Assembly: GCA_027314465.1 (NCBI GenBank)
Contig: DAHVAU010000060.1
Span: forward strand, 1 to 26,831
Length of the DNA: 26,831 nucleotides
Reading direction: 5' to 3'
DNA from: Microcaldota archaeon
GTDB taxonomy: Archaea > Micrarchaeota > Micrarchaeia > Micrarchaeales > CABMGC01
Position 1 is the stretch's first letter; the number at the start of each line of letters is the position of its first letter. The notes under the pieces are model-generated. The model saw only the letters and a list, made by a program, of their open reading frames with translations. It ran no database searches and was not told the origin of the DNA. The translations under genes and the position numbers were made by a program. Shown here piece by piece: positions 5,420-13,348 of this stretch.

Positions 5420-6583
5420 TTGACTCTCAAGCTGTTCAACTCAGGTAGCACTATTAAGGAGGCCTTCAGGCCTCTCAGGAAGAACGTTGCCAGCCTGTAT
5501 GTGTGCGGAGTGACCCCTTACGACACCACGCACCTTGGGCACGCGTTCACTTACACAGTATTTGATACACTCGGCCGCTACCTGATGCACAAGGGATTTG
5601 GCGTAGTGTACACGCAGAACGTAACTGACATAGACGACGACATATTGCGCAGGTCGAAGAAGGAAGGGCGCGACTGGAGGGAGCTGGGAGATTTCTGGAC
5701 ACGCAGGTTCCTGGACGACATGAAAAGCATAAACGTCATGAGGCCGACGCATTATGTAAAGGCAACGGCATCGATGCCGCGCATAATAAGGATGGTGGGA
5801 AGGCTGCTGGAGAAGGGATTTGCATACAGGAGCGGGAATAACGTGTATTTCGATGTGAAGAAATTCCCGAGGTACGGCAGCCTGTCGCATTTCAACACAC
5901 GGCAGATGGAGATGCTGCTTAGGGAAAGGGGCGGAAATCCGCTCGATGCGAATAAGAGAAACCCCCTGGACTTCATTCTCTGGCAGGGCTGGACTGAAGG
6001 CGAGCCTTACTGGAATACCCCGTGGGGAAGGGGCAGGCCTGGCTGGCACATAGAATGCTCAGCGATGGCAAACGAGTACCTCGGCGACAGGATAGACATA
6101 CACGGCGGAGGCAGGGATCTTATATTCCCGCACCATGAGAGCGAGATTGCGCAGTCAGAGAGCTACACCGGAAAGCGGCCGTTCTCCAGGTTCTTCATGC
6201 ATACGGCGATGGTGATGTACATGGGGGAGAAGATGTCCAAGTCACTTGGCAACCTCGTTCTGGTATCGCACCTCATTAAGACGCACACGCCCAACGCGAT
6301 AAGATGGCTTCTGCTATCGCACCACTACAGACAGGTATGGGAGTATGACGAGCAGGGCTTTGATGAGGCTGAGCACTTCTCGGAGATGATAGGCAGGCTG
6401 CACGTAGGTAGAAATACCGTAGATGGCAGCGCTGATGAATCCTACATGTCGGAGTTCGAGCAGGCCATGGACGATGATCTCAACACGCCGCAGGCACTGC
6501 GGATGTTTGGAGCGCTGCTTGATAACGGCAAGGACGATGCCACGGCAAGGCGCATAGCCAGGATACTTGGATTTATAGTGTAA
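5420..6583 (+). CDS. MshC-like cysteine ligase (CysRS paralogue without anticodon-binding domain)
   Basis: A class I synthetase core of 387 residues. It has a Zn site of Cys29 (YVCGVTPYD), Cys213 (WHIECSAM) and the HHESE at 238-242, the HIGH-type HLGH at 38-41, and KMSKS at 271-275. Several stretches are those of MshC, which ligates Cys to GlcN-inositol, rather than of cysteinyl-tRNA synthetase: CGVTPYDTTHLGHAFTY (CysRS has CGPTVYD..HIGNAR), KMSKSLGNLVLVS and LLLSHHYRQVWEY. It ends about 75 residues after that point, without the anticodon-binding tail of a normal CysRS of about 460 residues. The IDIHGGGRDLIFPHHESEIAQSE-type region is more CysRS-like, so it may be a deep or intermediate branch. 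The start is TTG 5420, 4 bases after the deacetylase stop; no ATG is available. The alternative is a truncated CysRS acting on tRNA. Confidence 0.85.
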   Translation: MTLKLFNSGSTIKEAFRPLRKNVASLYVCGVTPYDTTHLGHAFTYTVFDTLGRYLMHKGFGVVYTQNVTDIDDDILRRSKKEGRDWRELGDFWTRRFLDDMKSINVMRPTHYVKATASMPRIIRMVGRLLEKGFAYRSGNNVYFDVKKFPRYGSLSHFNTRQMEMLLRERGGNPLDANKRNPLDFILWQGWTEGEPYWNTPWGRGRPGWHIECSAMANEYLGDRIDIHGGGRDLIFPHHESEIAQSESYTGKRPFSRFFMHTAMVMYMGEKMSKSLGNLVLVSHLIKTHTPNAIRWLLLSHHYRQVWEYDEQGFDEAEHFSEMIGRLHVGRNTVDGSADESYMSEFEQAMDDDLNTPQALRMFGALLDNGKDDATARRIARILGFIV

Positions 6584-6942
6584 TTTGCCGCGTCGGCCAA
6601 TAGGCAGCTCCAGGTTTCGGCGTTAAGACCATAATATTTACGGAGCATTTGGCATCCCGTTTACATCTCAGCGCAGAAATAGTGGCCGGAAGCAAGGATA
6701 CGGGAGCATGGCTCGTGGGAATGGGCCGGCATGAGCGCCTTGGCGGGACCAGGCATGCCAGCAATCGGATGCAGGCGCACGCGTACAGGCACGCTAATCC
6801 ATCCAGGATGGATCCTTGTGACGACCGTGGCATAGCAGCCGCCCGGCTTTACCAGATCCTGGCATATGCCCCTATTTCATTGCTGGCGACGCGCATGATA
6901 AGGCAGAGCCATGAGGTGCTGATGCAATATCTGAGGAAAAGC
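6584..6942. other. gap without a convincing gene; possible non-coding RNA
   Basis: About 360 bases lie between the MshC-like gene and the end of the leftward gene at 6943. A frame open from 6649 to 6972 would give 107 residues, but it uses CGN arginine codons freely, unlike its neighbours which favour AGG/AGA, has no recognisable motif, and runs into the convergent gene. A TATA-like AATATTTA (about 6632-6639) precedes a GC-rich structured stretch that includes the near-palindrome ATCCATCC-A-GGATGGAT (6797-6813). I looked for RNase P and SRP RNA signatures and did not find them. Confidence 0.4.
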
Positions 6943-7650
6943 TTAATCTTTCTTGGGCGGAAGGCCAGGTAGCGAAGGTGCAGGCGGAGTGGCTGGAGCC
7001 GAAGCCCTCTCCCTCATGCTCACGCTTACATTTGAGTATGTCTGAAGCTTCATCGTAAGCCCCTCGATATCCTTTATGCCGGACTCTATCTTCCTGCTCA
7101 GGACCTGTATCCTCTTCTTCTTGAAGAACCTCAGCAGACCCTTCTGCTCCCTCTGCAGCAGCATTGACATGCCATAGAGCCTTCTCCTTCTCCTGTCAAT
7201 CACGCTCTCGTACCTTGTGACCTTGCCCTGCACGTATCCTGTAAGGGAATGGTAGTAGCGCTCCGCGCTTGTGGAGTTTCTGGCCTTGGTGGTAAGCCCT
7301 ATCAATGCAAGGCTCGTGAGATCCCTTCCCAGAGTTGATGAGTATCCGACAGCAAGCGACTCCACCGTCTTTAGGTAGTCCTGCAGCTCCTCCCTTGTTA
7401 TATGCTTTGAGTGCGCTATTATATTGGGCACGCAGAAAATCTCGTAGTCGAGCTTGTCGACGTGCGGGTTTATCCTTGCAAGATGAGACTCTATCTCCGC
7501 AGCCACATACTTGCTCTTTGTCTTGTCAAGCTGCGTGGTGAGCCTGCCTTCCCAGTGCTGCCTTACGACGTTCTTGAAAAAGTTGGTATTAGCCCCGAAC
7601 GTTATCTTTGCCTGATGCACATTGTCTTTGCTAGCTACAGCACTCAACAA
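6943..7650 (-). CDS. uncharacterised helical protein with Pro-rich tail
   Basis: About 235 residues, not recognised. It is mostly helical and very rich in charged residues. A basic stretch VIDRRRRRLYG is followed by a long predicted coiled coil (LLRFFKKKRIQVLSRKIESGIKDIEGLTMKLQ) and ends in a Pro/Ala-rich tail SAPATPPAPSLPGLPPKKD. No membrane segment or enzyme motif is seen. The only starts near the open end are TTG codons at 7653 and 7650; a TATA-like TATATTTAAAA lies about 65 bases upstream on the minus strand. It is the last gene of a leftward group with the 7752-8132 gene and the TPR-AAA ATPase, so it may be a partner of that ATPase. A scaffold or nucleic-acid-binding role is possible from the basic coil but unproven. 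Confidence 0.7.
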   Translation of the reverse strand: MLSAVASKDNVHQAKITFGANTNFFKNVVRQHWEGRLTTQLDKTKSKYVAAEIESHLARINPHVDKLDYEIFCVPNIIAHSKHITREELQDYLKTVESLAVGYSSTLGRDLTSLALIGLTTKARNSTSAERYYHSLTGYVQGKVTRYESVIDRRRRRLYGMSMLLQREQKGLLRFFKKKRIQVLSRKIESGIKDIEGLTMKLQTYSNVSVSMRERASAPATPPAPSLPGLPPKKD

Positions 7651-7751
7651 AATCCCTATGGAGATTTACTTCCAATCGCCCGATAAGAGAAACATACACT
7701 ATCAAGCCTTTTAAATATATCACCAAGGGCCTGGGCATCTGAATCAATGCC

Positions 7752-8132
7752 TTAGCGCTTGCGCTTACCTGTATAGCTCTCCCTGGCCCACTTTGCGAAC
7801 TCCTTGTGAGGCTGGAACTGCGATGCGTCTATGACCCTTATCTTGGCGCCCTTGAACTCGCCCTCGTTGAGTTCCAGTACGCTCTTGTATTCGCTGCAGT
7901 CGGCGTAGTACACTTCTACCCAGTGGTCCTTGCCGTTCATGAAGTCCTTTTCTATCTCTGGATTGAACATGGGCAGCAGGGGCTCGTAGTAGAACATGAT
8001 GCCGTCGCACCAGTACAGCGTTGGGAGCATGTGGGACGACTTTATCAGGCATATGCGCAGCAGGTCCTCCTCGGATACTGAGTACGAGTGGTGAAGCACC
8101 AGTTCAGATACATCAATATTTCTTACAGACAC
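7752..8132 (-). CDS. uncharacterised protein downstream of the AAA ATPase
   Basis: About 126 residues, not recognised. Sequence features are an acidic N-terminal half (VSEEDLLRICLIKSSHMLPTLYWCDGIMFYYEP), an HWVEVYYADCSEYKSVLEL strand region and a basic end (KWARESYTGKRKR); a small mixed alpha/beta domain is likely. The proposed start is GTG 8132, eight bases after the AAA ATPase stop. The frame is open further upstream inside that gene, but there the reading is a shadow of the ATPase. Tight coupling to the ATPase suggests a substrate, adaptor or cofactor, but this is inference. Confidence 0.65.
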   Translation of the reverse strand: MSVRNIDVSELVLHHSYSVSEEDLLRICLIKSSHMLPTLYWCDGIMFYYEPLLPMFNPEIEKDFMNGKDHWVEVYYADCSEYKSVLELNEGEFKGAKIRVIDASQFQPHKEFAKWARESYTGKRKR

Positions 8133-8140
8133 AAATGCAC

Positions 8141-9658
8141 CTATATCACGTAAAGCGAGAATGACCTGACTATCTTCTTCCCCATAGTGTACCATGCGCT
8201 CGAGTTCTTCTTTACGTCCTTGACCATGGCCTTGTATTTCTGCTTCTCCTCGGGAGAGAGCTTGCCCTCCTTTACTATCGTCTGCTTCTTGCCGTCCACT
8301 ATCTGCGTCTCGGTCTTGTTGACTATGTCCTTTCTCACCATGGCATACCACTCATCAAGAGTGTTGCCGTGCTGCTTTATCATCCTCATGAAGTCGCGCA
8401 TCTCCACCTTCCTCTTCCTCCCGGTCCTGTCCTCCTCTGCGGCCGGTATGAGCGCGGCCTTGTCGCATATCTCGTCTATGTCCGCCTGCGAGAAGCCCAT
8501 GGTGGCCCTTGCCAGCCTTCCGTAGTCTATCCTGCCGAGCGGCATCTTCCTTGTGTTGTACATGAAGGAGCCCTTTCTCTCCTTGTATCTGGGGGACGGG
8601 ATGTATATCGTCTCTCCAAACCTCTTGCTCCTCTTCAGCGCAGGGTCTATGTCCCATGGCGAGTTCGTTGCGCCTATGACGAATAGGCCCTCTGGATTCT
8701 TCTCCACGCCATCCAGCTCCTGCAGGAACTGGTTCACTGCCATGCGCATGAAGCTCTGCGACTCCCCTCCGCCTCCTCCGCCGCCGTCCCTCTTCACCCC
8801 CAGGGCATCGAGCTCGTCGAAGAATATTATGCATGGAGTGTACTTCCTGGCCTGCTCGAATATGGCATGCATGTTCTTCTCAGTGTTTCCCGCATACATG
8901 TCCACTATCTCGTTTATCCTAGCGATTATGACATTCGAGCCAGTCTCCCCTGCTATCGCATTGACCAGGTACGTTTTGCCATTTCCTGGAGGACCGTAGA
9001 ATATGACGCCCAGGCCCAGCTTCTTCCCGTAGGCCTTCAGCAGTTCCGGCTTTTTTATGGCGAGTATGACGTTCTCGTAGATGAGCTTCTTCTGCTTCTC
9101 CATGCCCACTACGTCCTCGAACTTGAGGCTTGACTTGTGCCACCTTAGCTTCTTGAGCTGCCCCTCCTCCATTACGGTGCTGTTGCTGTTCTCGGCGATC
9201 TTGGTTGACGTGGACGTGGTGGTGGCTGAGGAAGGTATCTCCGGGTGCTTGGCGGCCTTCTGCTGCAGCTGCTCGAGCCTGGACTTGGCCTGCTCGTACT
9301 TGGGGTTCCTGGCAAGCGACTTCTCGTACCATTCCTTTGCCCCGTCGAAGTCGTTCTGGTACTCCGCTATGATACCCATCACATATGGAGCATCGTAGCT
9401 ATTGGGCTCTATGTCCAGGACCTTCTCGGCGTCGCGCGTGGCCTCCTCGTACTTGTTAAGTATGGCATATGCAAGTGCCCTGTTGAAGTAGGCGCTTGCG
9501 TATTTAGGGTCTTCCCCTATTGCCTGGGAGTACATCTGGATGGCCTCCTCGAAGCTGTTCTCCTCGAACAGGCTCCCGGCCCTCTTGTATAGCTCCTTGG
9601 CCTTGGGGCTCAGGGTATCTATCTTTGACTTCTTTCCGCTATCATCAGAAGCTGCCAT
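8141..9658 (-). CDS. TPR-AAA ATPase fusion
   Basis: 505 residues. Three TPR repeats (about 18-120: ELYKRAGSLFEENSFEEAI, then YASAYFNRALAYAILNKYEEA, then a third) precede a Ser/Thr-rich linker (about 140-165). A classical AAA module follows: Walker A GPPGNGKT 222-229, Walker B CIIFFDELDAL 276-286, and a second region of homology ATNSPWDIDPALKRSKRF (330-347) with the Arg finger. An unusual run of seven glycines (292-298) sits in the loop after Walker B. The C-terminal 60 residues are basic and Lys/Glu-rich. AAA proteins of the CDC48/Vps4/katanin group remodel protein complexes; TPRs usually choose the partner. The ATG is preceded by GAAGGGAT and by a TATATAAA-type box. Two unknown genes follow in the same direction. 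Confidence 0.9.
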   Translation of the reverse strand: MAASDDSGKKSKIDTLSPKAKELYKRAGSLFEENSFEEAIQMYSQAIGEDPKYASAYFNRALAYAILNKYEEATRDAEKVLDIEPNSYDAPYVMGIIAEYQNDFDGAKEWYEKSLARNPKYEQAKSRLEQLQQKAAKHPEIPSSATTTSTSTKIAENSNSTVMEEGQLKKLRWHKSSLKFEDVVGMEKQKKLIYENVILAIKKPELLKAYGKKLGLGVIFYGPPGNGKTYLVNAIAGETGSNVIIARINEIVDMYAGNTEKNMHAIFEQARKYTPCIIFFDELDALGVKRDGGGGGGGESQSFMRMAVNQFLQELDGVEKNPEGLFVIGATNSPWDIDPALKRSKRFGETIYIPSPRYKERKGSFMYNTRKMPLGRIDYGRLARATMGFSQADIDEICDKAALIPAAEEDRTGRKRKVEMRDFMRMIKQHGNTLDEWYAMVRKDIVNKTETQIVDGKKQTIVKEGKLSPEEKQKYKAMVKDVKKNSSAWYTMGKKIVRSFSLYVI

Positions 9659-9686
9659 ATCCCTTCACTATATATTGAATTTCCTT

Positions 9687-9700
9687 GTTTATATACCTTT
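9687..9700 (-). promoter_or_regulatory. TATA-like box of the TPR-AAA operon
   Basis: On the minus strand AAAGGTATATAAAC lies 29-42 bases before the ATG at 9658. This is a strong archaeal TATA match with room for a short leader carrying GAAGGGAT. Confidence 0.6.
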
Positions 9701-9765
9701 TCACGCGGCTTAACGACGGAGCATGCGGCGGCGCAGGAGGCTTGCTTTACGCTGCGAAACCAGTA

Positions 9766-10188
9766 TCACTCGTACCTGTCAAGAAGCCTGTTAAGTTCAG
9801 CGTCAACCTCGCTTATGTGTACGTTCTCCCGTGGCACGTTCTCAAGAGAATGCTGCGGGAACTTGGAGAGCAGAGTGGACGCCTCCTCATTGAGCTTTCT
9901 GAGCTTCTCGCTCCTCACCCTGTACCCCCCGCTGAGCTGCCGTATTGCCAGTTCGCTGTCAGAATGCAGCCTGATGGCGGCATCATACCCGTACTCGCTG
10001 GCCGCTACGTCCAGCGCGGCTATTATCGCCAGGTACTCGGCCTCGTTGTTCGTCCTGATGCCGTTGTAGAAGGATTTGTGAAGCAGCATTACGCCATCCT
10101 GGTTGTAGAGCGCGTAGCCTGAGGCGCTCTTGCCCGGATTTCCCCTCGACGCCCCGTCAGTGTATATATCCACTATCACATGCACCAC
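9766..10188 (-). CDS. rnhA: ribonuclease HI-like protein
   Basis: Cleaves the RNA strand of RNA-DNA hybrids. The 140-residue protein has the RNase H fold signature: IYTDGASRGNPGKSASGYA with the first Asp, RTNNEAEYLAIIAAL with the Glu, LHSDSELAIRQLSGGY with the second Asp, and the final Asp in ISEVDAELNRLLD. This is the archaeal/Bacillus YpdQ-like group without the basic protrusion of E. coli RNase HI. The start is GTG 10188 or GTG 10185, preceded by AAGGTGG on the minus strand. It diverges from the gene at 10271. An RNase HII is encoded 850 bases away, so both RNase H types are present. Confidence 0.92.
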   Translation of the reverse strand: MVHVIVDIYTDGASRGNPGKSASGYALYNQDGVMLLHKSFYNGIRTNNEAEYLAIIAALDVAASEYGYDAAIRLHSDSELAIRQLSGGYRVRSEKLRKLNEEASTLLSKFPQHSLENVPRENVHISEVDAELNRLLDRYE

Positions 10189-10270
10189 CTTATTGCTTGG
10201 TTGCAGTAGTAATAATTAAATATATTGTTTCATTCTATATGACTAGGCGATTGTTGGCAGGCATGATTAT

Positions 10271-10684
10271 ATGGGCATATTTGATCTATTTGGGAAGAAG
10301 GATGTTGCTACGGATCTTAAGAAGATGCTGCCTTATGCCATAACCACCGAGTTTGTGCCATACAAGCTCAAGGCAAACTCAAGAGGCAGCTCGCAGCTCA
10401 CTGTGAGCCTGAGGAACATGACGCAGGAGCCTGTGGTCAGCTCTGTGGTTGTGCAGGTGCCTGAGAGGATAAGCCTTGACACCACCGGACTGTCAAGGGA
10501 GAGGGAGATAAGGCTTGGGATACTTGGCCCTAGGGAGGGCAAGGATGCAAAGGTTGACGTGTACAGCAGCTCAAGCACTGACAAGGGCGAGTACACCGTA
10601 ACCATAACTGCTTTCATACACTACAGGAACTATGAGTACGTGCTAAACGGCATGAAGAAGAGGACCACGATAGAGGCAGTGTAG
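10271..10684 (+). CDS. conserved beta-sandwich (Ig/CARDB-like) protein, unknown function
   Basis: 137 residues. A short amphipathic N terminus (MGIFDLFGKKDVATDLKKML) is followed by alternating strands (TEFVPYKLKANSRGSSQLTVSLRNMT, VVVQVPERISL, GEYTVTITAFIHYRNYEYV) with the look of an immunoglobulin-like domain as in CARDB or COG1470-type proteins. There is no signal peptide or membrane segment, so it is probably cytoplasmic or attached to a partner. The AT-rich stretch TTAAATATATTG at about 10213-10226 is a plausible TATA box. It lies upstream of, and in the same direction as, the PRC-barrel gene, but that gene has its own promoter-like box. The function is not recognised. Confidence 0.75.
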   Translation: MGIFDLFGKKDVATDLKKMLPYAITTEFVPYKLKANSRGSSQLTVSLRNMTQEPVVSSVVVQVPERISLDTTGLSREREIRLGILGPREGKDAKVDVYSSSSTDKGEYTVTITAFIHYRNYEYVLNGMKKRTTIEAV

Positions 10685-10719
10685 CACTGATGCGGGATTA
10701 CGACGGCACAAGATATGGA

Positions 10720-10730
10720 TATATAAATAT
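10720..10730 (+). promoter_or_regulatory. TATA-like box for the PRC-barrel / RNase HII genes
   Basis: TATATAAATAT lies about 45 bases before the ATG at 10771, leaving a leader of about 20 bases if transcription starts 25-27 bases downstream. It supports ATG 10771 over the longer in-frame start at 10690, which would be upstream of this box. Confidence 0.55.
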
Positions 10731-10770
10731 TTCACCGTCAATACTATTGACCAAACAAGGGTGTGTATAT

Positions 10771-11025
10771 ATGGTAAAGTATGTTATAGCAGAGCAGCTG
10801 GTAGGCAAAGAAGTCGTTACTACAGATGGTTTCGACCTTGGGAAGTTCGTGGACGCTGAGGTCCACGAGACTACGGGCAAGCTTAACGCCCTTGTGGTGG
10901 AGCCTAATGTTGACAGCGAATACGTGAACAGGCTGGCAATAAAGGGCGGCAAGCTCCAGGTGCCTTACTCGAGCGTAATGGCTGTGAATGACTTCATTGT
11001 TGTTGATAAGAAGGCGCTGCAGTAA
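10771..11025 (+). CDS. PRC-barrel domain protein
   Basis: 84 residues forming one PRC-barrel: AEQLVGKEVVTTDGFDLGKFVDAEV, then VVEPN, then LQVPYSSVMAVNDFIVVDKKAL. Stand-alone PRC-barrels are abundant in archaea, and some are proposed to act in cell division or RNA processing; which applies here is unknown. A longer frame opens at 10690, but the TATA-like box at 10720-10730 and the family's usual start favour ATG 10771. The TAA stop (11023-11025) is in the same frame as the RNase HII gene that follows with no normal start codon between them. Confidence 0.88.
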   Translation: MVKYVIAEQLVGKEVVTTDGFDLGKFVDAEVHETTGKLNALVVEPNVDSEYVNRLAIKGGKLQVPYSSVMAVNDFIVVDKKALQ

Positions 11026-11040
11026 GGCCAAGGTGTTCTT

Positions 11041-11748
11041 ATACTCATAGCTGGCGGCGACGAGGCTGGCCGCGGGGCCGTCATAGGCCCACTGGTAGTA
11101 AGCATAGTCTCTATAAGCAAAGGCAAGGAGAGCCGGCTTGCAAAGATAGGGGTGCGCGACTCCAAGATGCTCACCAGAAAGAAGCGTGAGTTCCTTTATG
11201 ATGAGATAGCCTCAATAGCCGAGGATGTCAAGGCCTACAGGATAACAAACCAGGAGATAAACGCCGCGATGGCAGGAGGAGTGTCCCTCAACGGGCTCGA
11301 GGCCCTCAACTTCGCAAGGCTTATAGACTCATTATCAGTGCGCCCGAAGAAGATATACCTGGACTCTCCGGATGTTGTGGAGGATAAGTTTGGAATAAGA
11401 GTCTGCCTGTTCTCAAAGTGCAGCATGAAGGTAAGCGGATTTGGTGCCAGGAGCAACCCGGTAGAGGGCAGCGATGAGGTCATAACGCTTATCTCAGAGC
11501 ACAAAGCCGATGCGAAGTACCCAGTTGTGTCCGGAGCCAGCATAATAGCAAAGGTAATACGCGACGATGAGATGAGCAGCATAGCGGATCAGGTCGGCAT
11601 GGACATCGGATCCGGATACCCGTCCGACTCAAAGACCGTCAACGCGATCAAGAACAACCTCGACAACGAGAAGCTTGGCATGTTCCTTAGGAACAGGTGG
11701 AAGACCATGGAAGTAATAAGGCAGAGCAGGATAGACGAATACTTCTGA
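11041..11748 (+). CDS. rnhB: ribonuclease HII, apparently starting at ATA
   Basis: Removes ribonucleotides from DNA and cleaves RNA-DNA hybrids. The N-terminal catalytic motif AGGDEAGRGAVIGPLVV begins at 11050, then VRDSKM supplies an Asp and KKIYLDSPD the next; SGASIIAKV and GSGYPSDSKT are typical archaeal RNase HII. The first ATG in frame is 11170, already past the essential DEAGRG motif, so it cannot be the true start. Between the PRC-barrel TAA at 11023 and the motif, the frame has no ATG, GTG or TTG. The best start is ATA 11041, with AGGTG (11031-11035) at ribosome-binding distance, giving 235 residues. Alternatives are GTT 11035, ATA 11047, stop-codon readthrough from the PRC-barrel gene (same frame), or a base error. 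Confidence 0.85.
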   Translation: MLIAGGDEAGRGAVIGPLVVSIVSISKGKESRLAKIGVRDSKMLTRKKREFLYDEIASIAEDVKAYRITNQEINAAMAGGVSLNGLEALNFARLIDSLSVRPKKIYLDSPDVVEDKFGIRVCLFSKCSMKVSGFGARSNPVEGSDEVITLISEHKADAKYPVVSGASIIAKVIRDDEMSSIADQVGMDIGSGYPSDSKTVNAIKNNLDNEKLGMFLRNRWKTMEVIRQSRIDEYF

Positions 11749-11866
11749 TCCTTGGATAAGGCCATCCATAGATGGTGCGCCTGCACGAATTGGTTGTGTG
11801 CCGGTAAACTAATACTGTAGTAAGTTGTAAATAGCATTGCAGCCCATATCAGTATCGGGTGAGGGT

Positions 11867-12370
11867 ATGGCTAGGACGTTGCATGAGGAGATACATAAGC
11901 TTGAGGACAGGCTGGAGCCGATACAGCAGGCCCATGTGGACGGGCACGTGCACAGCGATAGATGCATGAAGCTCTTCTCGCACGTGCTCAATGACGATGA
12001 ATGGACTGTAATGGAGGTCAGGCAGAGCTACCTCGCGACAATCTCCCCGGATAGGGTCATAGTGACAAACAAGCGGCTCATAGTAATAAGGCCGTCTTTC
12101 TGGGGCCTGTGGGGCGGCCACAACATCATGTCGCCTACAGAACTCAGCATGGTCCCTTACAAGAACATAATAAGCGTGGTCATGTCACGGGGAAAGATAC
12201 TCTCCACGATACGCATGAGGATACATGGTTTCACAGACACCAGTACGGCCATGCGCAACGAGGGCACCATAGAGGGAGTAAGGCATGAAGACGCGGTGAA
12301 GCTCACCAACTACCTTGAGGACATAGTCGAGGCCAAGGAGGAGGCCGAGGCAGGGCATGACAGCGGCTAG
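11867..12370 (+). CDS. PH-like domain protein
   Basis: 167 residues. A helical, acidic N-terminal part (HEEIHKLEDRLEPIQQ) is followed by a region like bacterial PH domains: DEWTVMEVRQSYLATISPDRVIVTNKRLIVIRP, then YKNIISVVMSRGKILSTIRMRIHG. It ends in an acidic helix (YLEDIVEAKEEAEAG). The VTNKRLI strand followed by PYKNIISV is the characteristic bPH pattern, often found in membrane- or stress-related proteins, though no membrane segment is present here. ATG 11867 is preferred because GGTGAGGG precedes it; an in-frame TTG at 11837 would add ten residues. It converges on uppP with 46 bases between. Confidence 0.7.
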   Translation: MARTLHEEIHKLEDRLEPIQQAHVDGHVHSDRCMKLFSHVLNDDEWTVMEVRQSYLATISPDRVIVTNKRLIVIRPSFWGLWGGHNIMSPTELSMVPYKNIISVVMSRGKILSTIRMRIHGFTDTSTAMRNEGTIEGVRHEDAVKLTNYLEDIVEAKEEAEAGHDSG

Positions 12371-12416
12371 AGCGCCTGGCTGCATGCATTAGCTGAATTG
12401 GCTTACGATGCGATCT

Positions 12417-13286
12417 TTATCCGGCCCCGAATGCGGGATTTAGGTAGGTTATGGCAAGCCCGCTTGCCACTGCTATTATTCCAAGGGCTATTATCAGGTA
12501 CACTATCCTCGCCCTTCCAGCCACATCGAGCAGTAACTTTATCAGGAACATGCTCACTATGGCGGCAACTGCTATGGCGATGAGTACGCCTGCCACGCCG
12601 ATATCAGTGAACACCACAGATAGGCTTGTCTTGCTGAATATGAGCGTGACGAAGAATGCAGCAGCTGAGGCGAATATGCCTACCAGAAATGACAGACGGA
12701 AGGCCTCCTTTGCCTCTATGTTAAGCAGAAGCATTGTGCTTGTAGTAGTCCCGGACCTGCTAACGCCGGGCAGGGCTGCCAGGCCCTGTGCCACTCCGAC
12801 CAGTACGTACTCCTTAAGGCCCATGTCGCCAAATGTCTTCCTGTTCTTGTCTATCGCATATTTTGACCTTGAATAGCGTACTACAATTGCATCGACAAAC
12901 AGGATCAGGCCAAGCAGGACCATTGGTATTCCTATGTTATAGCCGCCGGCCAGGTTAGCAACTGCAAGATATATAGGGACTGCTATAATCCCGGTCACTG
13001 CAGTGGCTATGAAGACGAACTTGAACAGCTTCCACTGCGTTGGCGTGCCCCGGCCTATCAGCGCCATTATCAGCACCCATAGGTCCTTCCTGAAGTAGAT
13101 GATGGCTGCAAGAACTGTGCCGATCTCCATGAAGAGCCCGAAAGGATATGCCTGGGAGAGCTTGAGGCCCATGAGATACTGGGATGCCAGAAGCACCTGG
13201 GTCTTGCTGCTTATCGGCAGCCACTCAGATATTCCCTGCACCAGGCCAAGTATGACCGATATTATGAACTGCTCTAGACTGACCAT
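12417..13286 (-). CDS. uppP: undecaprenyl-diphosphatase UppP/BacA
   Basis: Integral membrane phosphatase that recycles polyprenyl diphosphate carrier lipid for glycan assembly. The 289-residue protein has the two signature loops: GLVQGISEWLPISSKTQ near the N terminus (the Glu/Ser active-site region) and AALPGVSRSGTT around residue 190. About eight hydrophobic segments follow the family layout, including LFVDAIVVRYSR and the C-terminal pair. In archaea the carrier is a shorter or partly saturated polyprenol used for S-layer glycoprotein or lipid-linked glycans. The start is ATG 13286. The gene stands alone between the convergent PH-like gene and the polyamine operon. Confidence 0.95.
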   Translation of the reverse strand: MVSLEQFIISVILGLVQGISEWLPISSKTQVLLASQYLMGLKLSQAYPFGLFMEIGTVLAAIIYFRKDLWVLIMALIGRGTPTQWKLFKFVFIATAVTGIIAVPIYLAVANLAGGYNIGIPMVLLGLILFVDAIVVRYSRSKYAIDKNRKTFGDMGLKEYVLVGVAQGLAALPGVSRSGTTTSTMLLLNIEAKEAFRLSFLVGIFASAAAFFVTLIFSKTSLSVVFTDIGVAGVLIAIAVAAIVSMFLIKLLLDVAGRARIVYLIIALGIIAVASGLAITYLNPAFGAG

Positions 13287-13348
13287 TCTAATCCCTTAGG
13301 TATTGATATCCAACTATTTTAAGTCTTATGTGCATGTACCGCTTTTGA

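Noticed and set aside
5441..6049. 202-codon antisense frame within the MshC-like gene
   Set aside because: Overlaps motif-bearing coding sequence on the other strand and has no recognisable domain.
6649..6972. Possible 107-residue gene
   Set aside because: CGN-rich arginine codons unlike neighbours, TTG start, no motif, and overlap with the convergent gene; left as an annotated gap.
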